A stretch of 64,000 nt of DNA from Rhodococcus sp. Leaf247 (lineage in GTDB: Bacteria; Actinomycetota; Actinomycetes; Mycobacteriales; Mycobacteriaceae), in NCBI RefSeq assembly GCF_001426185.1, contig NZ_LMRP01000002.1:1191542-1255541 (forward strand), read 5' to 3'. The stretch's first letter is position 1; every line of letters starts with the position of its first letter. Positions 8,328 through 18,894 of this stretch are shown here, piece by piece. Below the pieces are notes generated by a model that worked only from the letters and a program-made list of their open reading frames with translations, ran no database searches and was not told the DNA's origin. The translations under genes were made by a program, and so were the position numbers.

Positions 8328-8867
8328 CTAGGCGCTCGGGCGGTCGATCGACATCACGACGTGGTCGGTGGGGTCGATCGGGTTGTCCGGAGTCAGGTGG
8401 GCGTCGGCGACGCGTCGGAAACCGGCCTTCTCCAGCGCCCGCCACGAGGCGACGTTCCCGGCCGCCACCGGGACCACGATGCACGTCGCGGCCGGGTACC
8501 GCCGCCACGTGTCGGCGGTGAACGCCGCGAGCATGCGAGTTCCGAGACCGTGCCCGACCATCTGCGGCTCGCCGATCAAGTAGTCGACGGTGACGGCCTC
8601 CACGGGCACGGGCCAGTAGGGCGCCAGTTCGGTGACGTACTCGGGGTAGTCGTGCCAGCGAGCGCGCTGCAGCAGGCCGAACGCGGCGCCGTCCTCGAGG
8701 GTGAGATAGTCCTCGGACGGTTCCTCATCCCGCGCGGACGCCCCGAAGTCGCGGGCAACTGCCTCGGCGGTGAACTCGTGGTTCCACCAGCGCGCCACGT
8801 GAGGACGGGACAGCCACTGCGCGAGCAGCGGGAAGTCGTCCTCGGTGACCCGCCGGAACGTCAGCAT
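8328..8867 (-). CDS. GNAT N-acetyltransferase, AAC(6')-like
   Basis: A 179-residue acetyl-CoA-dependent acetyltransferase resembling aminoglycoside 6'-N-acetyltransferases and siderophore acyltransferases of the RimJ/RimL type. It opens with LTFRRVTEDDFPLLAQWLSRPHVARWW, carries the acetyl-CoA loop VGHGLGTRML, and has the motif-B stretch N-V-A-S-W-R-A-L-E-K-A-G-F-R near the end. Its start is one base from the end of the transglutaminase gene, so translation is probably coupled. Aminoglycoside modification is possible but is not shown by the sequence. Confidence 0.85.
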   Translation of the reverse strand: MLTFRRVTEDDFPLLAQWLSRPHVARWWNHEFTAEAVARDFGASARDEEPSEDYLTLEDGAAFGLLQRARWHDYPEYVTELAPYWPVPVEAVTVDYLIGEPQMVGHGLGTRMLAAFTADTWRRYPAATCIVVPVAAGNVASWRALEKAGFRRVADAHLTPDNPIDPTDHVVMSIDRPSA

Positions 8868-8868
8868 G

Positions 8869-9672
8869 TCAGCGCATGGACACGAGTTCGGTCACGTCGT
8901 CGTACGGCAGATTCCCGTCGACCGTGGCCATGACCTGCATCCGGTTCAACAGGATGTAGCCGTCGTGGTTGTCGAGGAACGCCGTGTCGGCGGCGTCACG
9001 GCCGGTCGCGATGCGGACCAGGCTCTGGCGGGGAGCCAATCGGGTGGCGTCGACCACGCGCCACGCCCCGTCGACGTACGCCTCGGCGACGGCGTGGAAG
9101 TCCATCGGATCGCATCCGGGCGCGTACACCGCGACCAGCCTGGCGGGCACGGTCATCGCACGGAGCAGAGCCACGACGAGGTGCGTGTAGTCACGGCACA
9201 CACCACTGCCGGCGAGGAGGGTGTCGGTGGCGCCGTCGATGGGGTCGCTGCTGCCGGGAACGTAGTTCAGGCGCCGACCGACCCACGCGGACACGCGTTC
9301 GAGCACGTCCGCGTCGGAGGTGTACTTACCGAATTCGGTGGCCGCGAATCCCAGGAACTTGTCCGACTCGCTGTAGCGACTGGGGCGAAGGTACGTCGAC
9401 AGATCCCGCTCCACGACCGGTACGGGATCGGCGTCACCCTCGATCCGTGCGCGGTAGTCGACGATGAGAGTTCCACGGTCGCAATCGAATCGGTGGATGC
9501 GCCCGCCGGTCTCGGTGCGGATCACCGTCGGTGTGATGTCACGCCCGTCGAGACGGAACGACAGCGATTCGGTGACCGTCGTGCCCGGAAGTTCGGCCAC
9601 GGCGATCTGGAACTCGAGGTTGCTGGGGTCGACGATCTGTACGTCGAGAAATGCCGATACGTCGCGCGTCAC
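8869..9672 (-). CDS. Transglutaminase-like cysteine protease family protein
   Basis: A 267-residue protein with the transglutaminase-like triad: Cys in GSGVCRDYTHL, His in DFHAVAEAYV and Asp in WRVVDATRL. The N-terminal third is the beta-rich domain common in bacterial members. GTG 9672 is chosen because it follows the alcohol dehydrogenase stop by about 20 bases; the open frame to 9747 would run into that gene. Bacterial homologues are protease- or amidase-like and their substrates are mostly unknown. It lies in the minus-strand run from alcohol dehydrogenase to histidine phosphatase. Confidence 0.85.
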   Translation of the reverse strand: MTRDVSAFLDVQIVDPSNLEFQIAVAELPGTTVTESLSFRLDGRDITPTVIRTETGGRIHRFDCDRGTLIVDYRARIEGDADPVPVVERDLSTYLRPSRYSESDKFLGFAATEFGKYTSDADVLERVSAWVGRRLNYVPGSSDPIDGATDTLLAGSGVCRDYTHLVVALLRAMTVPARLVAVYAPGCDPMDFHAVAEAYVDGAWRVVDATRLAPRQSLVRIATGRDAADTAFLDNHDGYILLNRMQVMATVDGNLPYDDVTELVSMR

Positions 9673-9691
9673 GATCGAATGATGCCATTGA

Positions 9692-10861
9692 TCACGGGCG
9701 GAAGATCGCGCGGACGCAGCTGTCCTTCTTCTCCTTGAAAATCGCATACCCGGCAGGCGATTCCTCCAGGGACATGTCGTGCGTGATCAGGAACGTCGGG
9801 TCCAGTTCGCCGGACTGCATGTGGTCGAGCAGGGTAGGAACGTATCGCTGTCCGTGCTGCTGAGCGGAGCGCAGCGTGAGGCCCTTGTTCATGACCAGAC
9901 CCATCGGAAATTTGTCGGTGACGCCGTAGACACCGAGCACCGAGACGATGCCGCCTTTCCGCACTGTTCGGATGGCCTCACGGAGGGCGGTCGCTCGGTC
10001 CGACTCGAGCCGCAACGCCTGCTTGGCCTTGTCGTACACCTGTCCGACGCCCGTGCCGTGGCCTTCCATCCCGACCGCCTCGATCACCGCGTCGGGTCCG
10101 TGACCGCCGGTCATCTCCCGGATCTCGTCGGTGACGCTGTCCGTAGAGGAGTAGTCGACGGTGTCGGCACCGAACTCCTCACGCGCCATGGCGAGGCGTT
10201 CCGGGATCCGATCGACGACGATGACGCGGCCCGCACCCATCAACTGGGCGCTGCGCGCAGCCATGAGTCCGACCCCGCCCGCACCCCACACGGCGACGGT
10301 CTCGCCGCCGGTGATCGAGCAGAAGTCCGCACCCATGTAGCCGGTCGGAACGGCGTCGGAGGCGAACAGTGCCTGCTCGTCGGTCACCCCGTCGGGAACC
10401 GTGAAGCAGTTCTGGTCGGCGAACGGCACGCGAATGTATCGAGCGTGCGACCCCTGATAGCCACCGAACGGATGCGTGTAGCCGTAGATGCCGCCGGTGG
10501 GATACCCCAGCAGCGGTCTCTGCAGATCGGCATTCGGGTTGGTGGTGTCGCAGAGCGAGTACTGCTCGTGATCGCAGTACCAACAGTTGTTGCACGCGAT
10601 GAAGGACGGCACCACCACCCGCGTGCCGACGCTCGTGGCCGACACCTCGGCCCCGACCTCGACGACCCGGCCCATGAACTCGTGGCCGATGACGTCACCC
10701 TCCCGCATGCCGGGCAGGTAGCCGCTGAGGAAATGCAGGTCCGACCCGCAGGTCGTGGTGACCGACACCTCGATGATGGCGTCGTGCGGATTGACGATCA
10801 CAGGATCGTCGACCGTCTCGACGGACAGTTGGTTCACACCGGTCCAGCAGAGTGCGCGCAC
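9692..10861 (-). CDS. Zinc-dependent alcohol/formaldehyde dehydrogenase
   Basis: A 389-residue medium-chain dehydrogenase. Catalytic zinc ligands are C38 and H60-E61, structural zinc ligands C90, C93, C96 and C104, and the NAD-binding Gly motif is GAGGVGLMAARSA. The insert after the structural-zinc lobe (GGIYGYTHPFGGYQGSHARYIRVP) resembles glutathione-independent formaldehyde dehydrogenases and related long zinc dehydrogenases. The SRPBCC-like gene lies nine bases upstream in the same orientation. The substrate is not fixed by sequence. Confidence 0.9.
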   Translation of the reverse strand: MRALCWTGVNQLSVETVDDPVIVNPHDAIIEVSVTTTCGSDLHFLSGYLPGMREGDVIGHEFMGRVVEVGAEVSATSVGTRVVVPSFIACNNCWYCDHEQYSLCDTTNPNADLQRPLLGYPTGGIYGYTHPFGGYQGSHARYIRVPFADQNCFTVPDGVTDEQALFASDAVPTGYMGADFCSITGGETVAVWGAGGVGLMAARSAQLMGAGRVIVVDRIPERLAMAREEFGADTVDYSSTDSVTDEIREMTGGHGPDAVIEAVGMEGHGTGVGQVYDKAKQALRLESDRATALREAIRTVRKGGIVSVLGVYGVTDKFPMGLVMNKGLTLRSAQQHGQRYVPTLLDHMQSGELDPTFLITHDMSLEESPAGYAIFKEKKDSCVRAIFRP

Positions 10862-10870
10862 GTCGGTCTC

Positions 10871-11422
10871 CTACTTCTCGCCCGGTCGGGCGGCCGGGGT
10901 GGGAACCAGCGTGGGTATCTCGCCGGTCTGCAGCAGGGCTCGGGCTCGATAGAGCACCTTGAAGGCCGCGACCCGTACAGCGACGTCGGGAACTACGGGG
11001 AGGGCCAGATCCAGCGTCACCTCGGTGCCCAGGTCGAGGGGGGCTTCGGCGAACCGGACGACGGCGAGGTCGGTGCCTCCGTCTGCTCGGGCGAAGCGCA
11101 CGGTGTTCCCGTCCTCGGAGCGGGTGGTGTCGACGCTCGGGTCGTTACCGGACCCACCGTCGTCCGACGCACCGTCGAGTGTCCACACCACGACGTCGCC
11201 CTCACCAGGAGAGACCGTGGCGACGTCACCGAGCACGGACGACAACCGCTCGGTGTCCAGCCACAACCCGCGAGCCGTAGGGATGTCGACCGCGATCGTC
11301 AGCGTCACCGGCCCTGCGGGCTCCGTCTGGCCGCGACCGGTGACCTTCTGGACGGCCTGGCTGCTCAGGGCGGTCTCGGCCGCCGCCTTCACTGCGTTCC
11401 GCGCTGTATCGACGATGCTCAC
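10871..11422 (-). CDS. Hypothetical SRPBCC/START-like protein
   Basis: A 183-residue protein. After an Ala-rich amphipathic N-terminal helix (about residues 1-35), the segment VTLTIAVDIPTARGLWLD and the later paired strands resemble a polyketide-cyclase/SRPBCC ligand-binding fold, although the match is loose. GTG 11422 is chosen because GAGGAG lies five bases upstream; the longer open frame to 11650 runs back over the MpaB-like gene. Close spacing to the downstream alcohol dehydrogenase suggests co-transcription, perhaps handling the same hydrophobic substrate. That link is inference. Confidence 0.65.
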   Translation of the reverse strand: MSIVDTARNAVKAAAETALSSQAVQKVTGRGQTEPAGPVTLTIAVDIPTARGLWLDTERLSSVLGDVATVSPGEGDVVVWTLDGASDDGGSGNDPSVDTTRSEDGNTVRFARADGGTDLAVVRFAEAPLDLGTEVTLDLALPVVPDVAVRVAAFKVLYRARALLQTGEIPTLVPTPAARPGEK

Positions 11423-11496
11423 GTGCACTCCTCGGGTCTGCGTGAGCCCCGCATACCCGGCGATCGTCCCCGGAAACAGCCGCCGGGCGATCGGGT

Positions 11497-12384
11497 TCAG
11501 CTCGCCTGTCGAGCACCCTCGTCGTGCTGGGGCGGCGGTACGGATCCGAGTGCCCACCGGATCGCCGTCGTGACGGCCATTCCGCTGGCACGCACTGCCG
11601 TCGCCTCGGTGAGCGGCAGGTAGGGGAGCCGGAGAGGAAGTCGCGTCCACCAGGGCATCATCGACACCGCCACCGTGGACAGGAGCCCATAGGCCGGCCG
11701 TACCGCGAGCGGAATCGGCGGGTTGAGCAGGATGAAGCGAGCGGTGCTGCGTGCCGCGGCGGTGCCCTTCAGTTCCGGCCGGTAGAGGGCCAGCATCTCG
11801 TCCAGTTCGGCCACCGTCTCCGGAACGTCGACCGCTCCGAGCCCCCTCGCGACCCAGGCGGTCTCTCGCACGTACGCATCACGGCCGGCAGCGTCGAGTG
11901 GGTGCGCGCCGTAGCGGTCGTGCGCACGGAGGAAGCTGTCGATCTCGGCGACGTGGACCCAGCGGATCAGGTGGGGATCCGACGCCGCGTAGGGACGACC
12001 GTCCGGCGCGGTGCCGGTTATGCGTTTGTGCACCGCGTTGACGATGCGGATGGCTCGGTCGGCGTCCTCGATGGTGCCGAACGTGGTTTCGGCGAGGAAG
12101 GTGCTGGTGCGCTGCAGCCGTCCCCAGGGGTCGCCGCGGTACCCCGAGTGTTGGTCGACCGCCGCCATCGCGAGAGGGTGCAATGACTGCAGCAGGAGAG
12201 CGCGCATGCCGCCGACGAACATCGACGCGTCGCTGTGCACGTGATGCACCGCGGAGTCCGGGCCGTAGCGCCGGGGCCCGGTGGAGAGGTGGATGCGGTC
12301 GCGTCGTGCCGGGCCCTCGTCGCCCGCGATGCGAGCGAAGATGGTCTCGCCGACGCGCTGCTGGACGGAACTGAGAGGGTTCAT
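11497..12384 (-). CDS. Oxygenase MpaB family protein (DUF2236)
   Basis: A 295-residue protein of the DUF2236 family, which includes latex-clearing protein and MpaB-type heme b oxygenases. The hallmark is HVHSDASMFVGGMRALLLQS followed by LHPLAMAAVDQHSGY-G-D-P-W-G-R, with candidate heme-site His and Arg residues. It lacks a signal peptide. ATG 12384 begins MNPLSSVQQ; the upstream open frame overlaps the hydrolase and is Arg-rich non-coding sequence. It lies between the hydrolase and the SRPBCC-like gene in the minus-strand run. Confidence 0.85.
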   Translation of the reverse strand: MNPLSSVQQRVGETIFARIAGDEGPARRDRIHLSTGPRRYGPDSAVHHVHSDASMFVGGMRALLLQSLHPLAMAAVDQHSGYRGDPWGRLQRTSTFLAETTFGTIEDADRAIRIVNAVHKRITGTAPDGRPYAASDPHLIRWVHVAEIDSFLRAHDRYGAHPLDAAGRDAYVRETAWVARGLGAVDVPETVAELDEMLALYRPELKGTAAARSTARFILLNPPIPLAVRPAYGLLSTVAVSMMPWWTRLPLRLPYLPLTEATAVRASGMAVTTAIRWALGSVPPPQHDEGARQAS

Positions 12385-12410
12385 CTCCCCAGTGTGCGCT
12401 CGCGCGGCGA

Positions 12411-13310
12411 TCAGCCGACGGAGACAGTTCTCACCAGCGCCGCGACTCGCCGAGGCTGATCGATCATGGCGTGGTGGTGGGACGGCGACACCACGGCGAA
12501 GCGGCCGCCGAGGTAGCGGGCCAGTCGCTGCTGGCGGCGGAGCCACTGCGCTCCCCACGGCGTCCGGCGTCCGGTGTGCGCCGCGGCGACGACGACAGGA
12601 ACTGCCGGCATCGGCGTCCGACGGCGAAGACGATTCAGCTCGATCGCCAGGTCGACGTAGACGGCGTACTCGACGGTCGCCGCTGTCAGGTAGGACGGTC
12701 GGCGATAGATGCGACGCAGGTCGTCGATCCTCTCGGGCGCATAGCCGTCGGGCGGGATCGCCTGCGTCAGCACGTGCCTGACCGCGTCGGCCAACAGCCA
12801 CTGCACGCCGATCGCCGAGGCCACCCGCGCCAGCGCACGAGCGATCGGGATCCGGACAGCAGGAGGAACGAGAGCCCCCGGCCGCTTCTCGACGCTGGCA
12901 TCGAGGAGCACCAAGCCTGCCGTCCGCTCAGGGCACAGGCGGGCGAATGCTTCGACGTAGAACCCGGCCATCGAGTGGCCGACCAGGACGACCGGATCGT
13001 CGATGCCCAGCGCGTCGAGCACCGCCTCGATGCGTCGGGCTTCCTCGTCGACGGTGGGTACGCGACCGGCGGGAAGGGGCTCGCTCTCACCGAACCCGGG
13101 TCGGTCGATGACGATGCTTCGACGGCCGGCGTCGGTCAGCAGAGCGGAAACGTCGATCCAGTCGTGCCACGTGGACGCCAGGCCGCCGCACAGGATCACG
13201 GGCGGGTGATCGGACTCCTCCGGCCCCGCCAGGACTACGTGTACCGACGTCCCGAGGACGTCGACGAACCGTCCATGGCTCGGTTTCATGTGAAACATTC
13301 CAGCGTTCAC
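12411..13310 (-). CDS. Alpha/beta hydrolase
   Basis: A 299-residue alpha/beta-hydrolase-fold esterase-like enzyme. The oxyanion region is [13 protein letters not shown], the nucleophile elbow GHSMAG places Ser at residue 113, and the catalytic His is in SPSHHHAMI near the C-terminus. The GTG start overlaps the lysX stop as GTGA, giving tight translational coupling to lysX. An alternative ATG eight codons in (MKPSH) is possible. The coupling suggests a role in envelope lipid metabolism, but this is inferred only from position. Confidence 0.87.
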   Translation of the reverse strand: MNAGMFHMKPSHGRFVDVLGTSVHVVLAGPEESDHPPVILCGGLASTWHDWIDVSALLTDAGRRSIVIDRPGFGESEPLPAGRVPTVDEEARRIEAVLDALGIDDPVVLVGHSMAGFYVEAFARLCPERTAGLVLLDASVEKRPGALVPPAVRIPIARALARVASAIGVQWLLADAVRHVLTQAIPPDGYAPERIDDLRRIYRRPSYLTAATVEYAVYVDLAIELNRLRRRTPMPAVPVVVAAAHTGRRTPWGAQWLRRQQRLARYLGGRFAVVSPSHHHAMIDQPRRVAALVRTVSVG

Positions 13311-16300
13311 GTACGGGGTTTGGCGAGCGGAAACGCCAACGTCTCCCGGATGCTGCCGCCGGTGATGAGCATGACGACGCGGTCCACACCCATTCCCAGA
13401 CCGCCCGTCGGCGGCATCCCGTGTTCGAGAGCCTGGAGGAAATCTTCGTCGAGTTCCATGGCTTCGGGGTCACCGCCCGATGCGAGCATCGACTGCTCGG
13501 TCAACCGGGCTCGCTGATCGACAGGGTCGGTCAGTTCGCTGTACGCGGTGCCGAGCTCGACACCCCACGCCACGAGATCCCACTTCTCGGCGACACCGTC
13601 GATGCTGCGGTGCGGACGGGTGAGGGGCGACATCGACGTGGGGAAGTTGGTGTAGAACGTCGGGAACTCGGTGAAGTCCTCGACGAGGTGTTCGTACATC
13701 TCCTGCGCGACCGCCCCCTTGTCCCACGTCGACTGATACGGAACGTCGTGGAGGTCGCAGAGCCGCTGGAGCTCTTCGAGGGATGTCTCGGGTCCGACGT
13801 CTTCTCCGATCTTCTCGGCCACGGCGCCGTGCATCGTCTTCACCGGCCACTCGCCCGAGATGTCGATCTCGGTCATCGTCCCGTCCTCGGCCGGGCGATA
13901 GATCACCTCGCGGCCGTAGGCCGCGGTAGCAGCTCGCTGAATGAGCTGACGGCACAACACCATTGCTTCTTCGTAATCGCTGTGCGCCTCGTAGGCCTCG
14001 AGGATCGTGAACTCGGGATTATGTTTGAAATCCGCGCCCTCGTTGCGGAACACCCGACCGATCTCGAACACCTTCTCCATACCGCCCACACACAGTCGCT
14101 TGAGATACAGCTCGGGCGCGATGCGGAGATACAGGTCGAGGTTGTAGGCATTGATGTGGGTGAGGAACGGAGCAGCATTCGCCCCGCCGTGGATCTGTTG
14201 CAGCACAGGTGTTTCCACCTCCATGAAACCACGCTCGCCGAGGGTGTCCCGAAGCGACTTCACGACGGCACTGCGGGCGCGCATCAGCTCACGCGCGCGA
14301 GGGTTGATCTCCATGTCGACGTACCGTTGGCGGACCCGCGACTCGGGATCGGTCAGGCCGCGGTACTTGTCGGGCAACGGATGCAGCGACTTCGCGTTCA
14401 TCCGCCAGTCGGCGACCAGCAGAGCCAAGGCGCCGTTGCGGCTGCGTCCGACCACGCCGGTGCAGGAGATCAGGTCACCCAGATCGAAGTCGGAGGCGAA
14501 CTGCGTCAGGCGATCTCGCCCGACACGCTCGCGGTCGAGCAGGATCTGCAGGTCACCGCTCCAGTCGCGGACCAGGCCGAACACGACGCCGCCGTAGTCC
14601 CGCACCCGCAGCAATCTTCCCGCGATCCGCACCGTCGTTCCCTCGGGTGACCGGGACGCATCGACGATCGTGTGGGTCGGTGGGTGTGCGGTGGGATACG
14701 CGTCGACACCGCTGCGGGAGAGCCGGTCCAGCTTGGCCAACCTGACGCGCACCTGCTCGGGACGTCGGGGTCCGGCGCGATCGACGGTGGCGACGTCGTC
14801 GGGCTCACTTCCGTCCGCGTGCAGCGAGCCCGCCTCGAGCAGTGCGGCCGGAACTGCCTCGCGGGTTCCGGTGTGTGCCTTCGCACCCAGGCCCGGCAGA
14901 GTCAGGAATCCTTCCGCGATGGCCGACGCCGTGCCCACCTTGGGCAGGTCGCGGTTGTCCTCGAAGCAGAGGTACCGGGGCACCCACTCGGGCTGGTACT
15001 TCAGGTTCGATCGGTAGAGGGCCTCGAGCTGCCACCATCGGGAGAAGAACACCAACGTCGAACGCCACAGGCGCAGAACGGGTCCCGCGCCGATCCTGCC
15101 ACCGGCCTCGAAGACGGACCGGAAGACCGCGAAGTTCAGCGAGACCTTGGTGATCCCCACCGTGTCGGAGCGCGCCGCCAGTTCGGACACCATCAGCTCG
15201 ACGGTGCCGTTGGGCGAGTGCGGGTCTCGGCGCATCAGATCCAACGATGCTCCGTTGCTCCCCCAGGGCACCAGGGACAGGGTGCCGACGACCCGGTTCT
15301 CGTCCAGCACCGCCTCGACGAGGAGGCAGTCACCGTCCAACGGGTCACCCAGGCGACCGAGAGCCATCGAGAACCCGCGCTCGGTCTCGGTGTCGCGCCA
15401 CTCGTCGGCCCGCTCGACGATGGCCGGCCACTCCTCGTCGGGGATGTCCCGGTGCCGACGGATCCGTACCGTGACGCCTTTGCCTTTCGCGCGATTGACC
15501 GCCTGGCGGACGGGCCGCATCTCCGGCCCGTTCAGGGCGAAGGACCGCGTCTGGAGAATCGCTTCGTCACCGAGCTCGAGGACGGTCAGACCGGCTCTGC
15601 GGAACGCCGCGGCACCGGTCTCGCTCGCGCCCATCACCGCCGGGGCCCATCCGTACTGCGACGACATCTCGAGCCATGCCTCGATCGCGTGCGGCCATGC
15701 TTCCTGGTGCCCGATGGGGTCACCACTGGCCAGGCAGACGCCCACTTCGACGCGGTAGGTGATCGCCGCTCGTCCGTTGGGAGCGAAGACGACCGCCTTG
15801 TCGCGACGCGTCGCGAAGTAGGCCAACGAGTCGTCGTTCGCCGATCGAGCGATGAGCCCGCGCAATGCGGACTCGTCGGTGCCTGTCAGCGCGTTGGTCG
15901 CCCGCTGCGACCGGAACAGCGTCACCACGGCCGCTGCGAGAGCGAGGAAGGCGAACAAGCCGAGCAGGAAGTTCAGGAAACCGTGAGGCCGCCCGCTGAA
16001 CTGCTCGTTGTCCACCAGAGCGAGGCCGGCCACCCTGTTCAGTGACCAGAGAAAAGCTTCTCCGCGGGGAAGGCTGCCGGGGAAGGCTTCGAGTAGCGCC
16101 CATCCGATCATGATCCCGACCGCCAGACCCACGGCGAGCACGCCGATCGCCTTCCAGCCCGCGCCCCGCCGAACCTTGGTGTCGAACTCCGGGCGTGCTG
16201 CCACCAGCAACGCGACGACCGCCACCTGCAGGGCCAGCCCGATCCACGACCCGGCGCTGCGGACGTCGTCGACAAGTGTCAGGACGTTGACGACCGCGGA

Positions 16301-16627
16301 CGCCGTTCCGTACAGCACCGCGATCCACCAGGCGATCCGCTTGCGCGTGGAGAGGGCGGCGGCGACCAGTGCCAGCACCAGTCCGTACGACAGGCTCGTG
16401 TCCGGCGCATCGATGACGTAGGCGTCGATCCACTCCCGCGGCACACGCACGAGGGCGCGTAGTGCCGGCGACAGACTCCACAGCAGGACGATCGTCGCGT
16501 AGATGCCCAGTGCCAGACCCACGTGGTGCGGAACGTTGCGGAACCGGCCCTTGTGGCGAGAGCGTCGGTCCGCCTTGGCGACCCGCGTCGCGTCGGACAG
16601 CGGGGATGCCGTCTGGGTCGTGGACAT
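13307..16627 (-). CDS. lysX: Bifunctional lysylphosphatidylglycerol synthase/lysyl-tRNA synthetase LysX
   Basis: A 1106-residue two-function protein. The N-terminal part has multiple membrane helices, then a cytoplasmic DUF2156 LPG-synthase domain that transfers lysine from lysyl-tRNA to phosphatidylglycerol. The C-terminal half is a class II lysyl-tRNA synthetase with an OB-fold ([15 protein letters not shown]), motif 2 ([17 protein letters not shown]) and motif 3 ([16 protein letters not shown]). Lysinylated lipid lowers surface charge and gives resistance to cationic peptides. ATG 16627 follows a strong GGAGGAG site; the open frame to 16753 is not coding. M. tuberculosis LysX, from memory, is similar in length (1172). 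It is divergent from terD. Confidence 0.95.
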   Translation of the reverse strand: MSTTQTASPLSDATRVAKADRRSRHKGRFRNVPHHVGLALGIYATIVLLWSLSPALRALVRVPREWIDAYVIDAPDTSLSYGLVLALVAAALSTRKRIAWWIAVLYGTASAVVNVLTLVDDVRSAGSWIGLALQVAVVALLVAARPEFDTKVRRGAGWKAIGVLAVGLAVGIMIGWALLEAFPGSLPRGEAFLWSLNRVAGLALVDNEQFSGRPHGFLNFLLGLFAFLALAAAVVTLFRSQRATNALTGTDESALRGLIARSANDDSLAYFATRRDKAVVFAPNGRAAITYRVEVGVCLASGDPIGHQEAWPHAIEAWLEMSSQYGWAPAVMGASETGAAAFRRAGLTVLELGDEAILQTRSFALNGPEMRPVRQAVNRAKGKGVTVRIRRHRDIPDEEWPAIVERADEWRDTETERGFSMALGRLGDPLDGDCLLVEAVLDENRVVGTLSLVPWGSNGASLDLMRRDPHSPNGTVELMVSELAARSDTVGITKVSLNFAVFRSVFEAGGRIGAGPVLRLWRSTLVFFSRWWQLEALYRSNLKYQPEWVPRYLCFEDNRDLPKVGTASAIAEGFLTLPGLGAKAHTGTREAVPAALLEAGSLHADGSEPDDVATVDRAGPRRPEQVRVRLAKLDRLSRSGVDAYPTAHPPTHTIVDASRSPEGTTVRIAGRLLRVRDYGGVVFGLVRDWSGDLQILLDRERVGRDRLTQFASDFDLGDLISCTGVVGRSRNGALALLVADWRMNAKSLHPLPDKYRGLTDPESRVRQRYVDMEINPRARELMRARSAVVKSLRDTLGERGFMEVETPVLQQIHGGANAAPFLTHINAYNLDLYLRIAPELYLKRLCVGGMEKVFEIGRVFRNEGADFKHNPEFTILEAYEAHSDYEEAMVLCRQLIQRAATAAYGREVIYRPAEDGTMTEIDISGEWPVKTMHGAVAEKIGEDVGPETSLEELQRLCDLHDVPYQSTWDKGAVAQEMYEHLVEDFTEFPTFYTNFPTSMSPLTRPHRSIDGVAEKWDLVAWGVELGTAYSELTDPVDQRARLTEQSMLASGGDPEAMELDEDFLQALEHGMPPTGGLGMGVDRVVMLITGGSIRETLAFPLAKPRT

Positions 16628-16801
16628 GTGAGCTCCTCCTGCAGCGCGGCGTGCGAAGACAACTATGCAACGACTTGTCCCACGGCGCGTGGTTGTTCCG
16701 GCGACGTCGCCCCGGGAACCGGATCGCCGTCGGGTTCGTTGGCGGGACAGCACCGGTCCAACAGGACTTATCGGTCGAAAACGACGAAGGGATTCATCAC
16801 C

Positions 16802-17377
16802 ATGGGCGTCAGCTTGACCAAGGGCGGCAATGTCTCACTCACCAAGGCAGCACCGAACCTGACGGCCGTGTCCGTCGGACTGGGGTGGGATCTGCGGACC
16901 ACCACGGGAACCGACTTCGACCTCGACGCCAGTGCGATCGCCCTGGGACCGGACAAGAAGGCTCCGGGTAACGAGTACTTCGTCTTCTTCAACAACCTGA
17001 AGACGCCCGACGGTTCCATCCAGCACACCGGTGACAACAAGACCGGTGAGGGCGACGGCGACGACGAGGTCATCGACGTCGACCTGGCCGCCGTGCCGTC
17101 CACCGTGGACATCGTGACGTTCCCCGTCTCCATCTACGAGGCGGATGCGCGCTCGCAGTCCTTCGGCCAGGTGCGCGGCGCGTACATCCGCGTCATCGAC
17201 AAGTCGAACGGCACCGAGTTGGCCCGCTACGACCTCACCGAGGACGCCTCGACCGAGACCGCGATGGTCTTCGGCGAGCTGTACCGCAACGGCGCCGAGT
17301 GGAAGTTCCGCGCAGTCGGCCAGGGTTACGCCTCGGGTCTCGCGGGAATCGCACGGGACTTCGGCATCACCGTCTGA
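16802..17377 (+). CDS. TerD family calcium-binding stress protein
   Basis: A 191-residue TerD/CABP-domain protein linked to tellurite and general stress responses. It starts [13 protein letters not shown], as family members do, and has paired acidic calcium-binding segments at [10 protein letters not shown] and [26 protein letters not shown] lies upstream of ATG 16802. No other ter genes are nearby, so it is probably a stand-alone stress protein. It is divergent from lysX over a 174-base region that must hold both promoters, and its end overlaps the convergent small membrane gene by 11 bases. Confidence 0.92.
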   Translation: MGVSLTKGGNVSLTKAAPNLTAVSVGLGWDLRTTTGTDFDLDASAIALGPDKKAPGNEYFVFFNNLKTPDGSIQHTGDNKTGEGDGDDEVIDVDLAAVPSTVDIVTFPVSIYEADARSQSFGQVRGAYIRVIDKSNGTELARYDLTEDASTETAMVFGELYRNGAEWKFRAVGQGYASGLAGIARDFGITV

Positions 17378-17648
17378 CCTTCTCGCGGTCGGCCCTCCGC
17401 TTCATGCGGACGAGGCCGGCCGCGGCGATGGCAACACCGACGACCGCCAGCAGGTCGGACTCGGTGATGCCGTGGTAGCGGGTGAACACGACCAATACCC
17501 GCCCCTCGAGCGGGCCGTTGAAGAACACCTCGGCCACCGACGCGGTGAGCAGTGCGACGACCGACAGCGCGTTGGGGCGCGCGAGGCACCACGCGGACGC
17601 GGCGAACAGCGCGTTCAACACCACGAGCGAGTGGAAGATCTGGTTCAT
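17367..17648 (-). CDS. Small hypothetical membrane protein
   Basis: A 93-residue protein with about three hydrophobic segments (residues 5-20, 22-40 and 60-78) and a basic C-terminus ([13 protein letters not shown]), predicting a small integral membrane protein. ATG 17648 (MNQIFHSL) is preferred to the frame start at 17699, whose extra residues are Cys/Arg-rich and fall inside the end of the GGDEF gene. No family recognised. It ends inside the last codons of terD on the other strand. Confidence 0.6.
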   Translation of the reverse strand: MNQIFHSLVVLNALFAASAWCLARPNALSVVALLTASVAEVFFNGPLEGRVLVVFTRYHGITESDLLAVVGVAIAAAGLVRMKRRADREKVRR

Positions 17649-17667
17649 GCGGAGCGTCCGCCCTTCA

Positions 17668-18894
17668 TCACAAGTACGTGGACAGCAGGCGGTGGCCACC
17701 TGCTGCTTTGGCTCGATACATCATCGAGTCGGCACCACGGGTGGCGCGTTCGATGGCCGAGGGACCGCTCTGCCACAACGGTGAGTCCGGGGTCAGGACG
17801 GCGACGCCCACACTGGCGGTCACCGGAATCGGATCTTCGCGATCGTGCACAGCGTCGTTGGTCCGGGCGACCACGGATTCGAGACTTCCCGCGGCATCGG
17901 TCATCACCGCCACGAACTCCTCACCGCCGGTCCTGGCGACGACTCCGTGGTCGGAGAACAGCTCGGCGAGCCGCTCGGCGAACAGCACGATGACGGAATC
18001 GCCCTGCTCGTGGCCGAATCTGTCGTTGACGCTCTTGAAACGGTCGATGTCGACCATGACGACGACGAGAGGAACGGATCGGTCGATCGCGGAGAGCCAC
18101 AGGTCCTCCACGGAGTTCTGCAGCCCTCGACGGTTCGCCACACCGGTCAGCGAATCGATGTCCGACGCCTTCGCATCGGTGGAGACCAACGACCACGCGA
18201 CGGACGCGAAGATCGAGACGCCGCTCGACGCGCCGGCCGCCACCAGGACGGCGGCGATGGCGTCGTACGGCCCCCATAGATCCTGGTAGTACGCCATCGC
18301 GCCGATCAGGATGATCACCGAGTTGGTGAAGGCGATGTGCACGACCAGGACTCGCGGACTGAGGAAGAACGTGCACAGTGCACCGTTGATCGCGAACAGG
18401 AACGTGCCGATCAGGGCCGACGTCGGGGTGTCGAGAAGGATGACCGACGTGATGCCCACGTCCCCGAAGATCAGGAAGCCGAGGAACTGCGCTTTCGTGT
18501 CCGGAACGGGTCCCGTCAGAGCCCAGACGATCACGGCGATCTGCAGCACCAGCACGACGAGGACCCATGCGATCTGCCAGGTTCCGGACGGACCGTTCGG
18601 GGAGAACAGCATCAGAATCGACACGGCGGCGTTCAGTAGGACTCCCGCGGCGAACACGGCACGGATCATTCCGTGGATCGGGCGGGTCGAGTGGTGCGTG
18701 AAGATCCAGTCGAAGTCGTGCGGGGTGGTCAACCAGCGGTGGACGACCCGGAGGGCACTGTCCCTCGGACGGTGCGTGAGAGTCGATCGCGTCGATGTCC
18801 GTCGCCCGCGGGAGCCACTGTGACGACCCTGCACTCGCTGCTCCCGGTACGCCCGAGGAAGGGGCGTCCGAGGACGGTGGGTCGGATGAGGCAT
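17668..18894 (-). CDS. Membrane-anchored diguanylate cyclase (GGDEF)
   Basis: A 408-residue protein with an Arg/Pro-rich cytoplasmic N-terminus, six or so membrane helices between about residues 75 and 240, and a C-terminal GGDEF domain. The active-site loop is RTGGEEF, an accepted active variant; substrate and metal residues are seen in MVDIDRFKSVNDRFGHEQGD. No RxxD inhibition site stands five residues before the loop, so product feedback is probably absent. ATG 18894 has AAGGAG nine bases upstream; the longer frame to 19035 lacks family character. It would make c-di-GMP in response to an unknown membrane signal. Confidence 0.88.
   Translation of the reverse strand: MPHPTHRPRTPLPRAYREQRVQGRHSGSRGRRTSTRSTLTHRPRDSALRVVHRWLTTPHDFDWIFTHHSTRPIHGMIRAVFAAGVLLNAAVSILMLFSPNGPSGTWQIAWVLVVLVLQIAVIVWALTGPVPDTKAQFLGFLIFGDVGITSVILLDTPTSALIGTFLFAINGALCTFFLSPRVLVVHIAFTNSVIILIGAMAYYQDLWGPYDAIAAVLVAAGASSGVSIFASVAWSLVSTDAKASDIDSLTGVANRRGLQNSVEDLWLSAIDRSVPLVVVMVDIDRFKSVNDRFGHEQGDSVIVLFAERLAELFSDHGVVARTGGEEFVAVMTDAAGSLESVVARTNDAVHDREDPIPVTASVGVAVLTPDSPLWQSGPSAIERATRGADSMMYRAKAAGGHRLLSTYL

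Noticed and set aside
14672..16045. 457-residue plus-strand open frame inside lysX
   Set aside because: It is antisense to the LPG-synthase part of lysX and lacks any recognisable motif.
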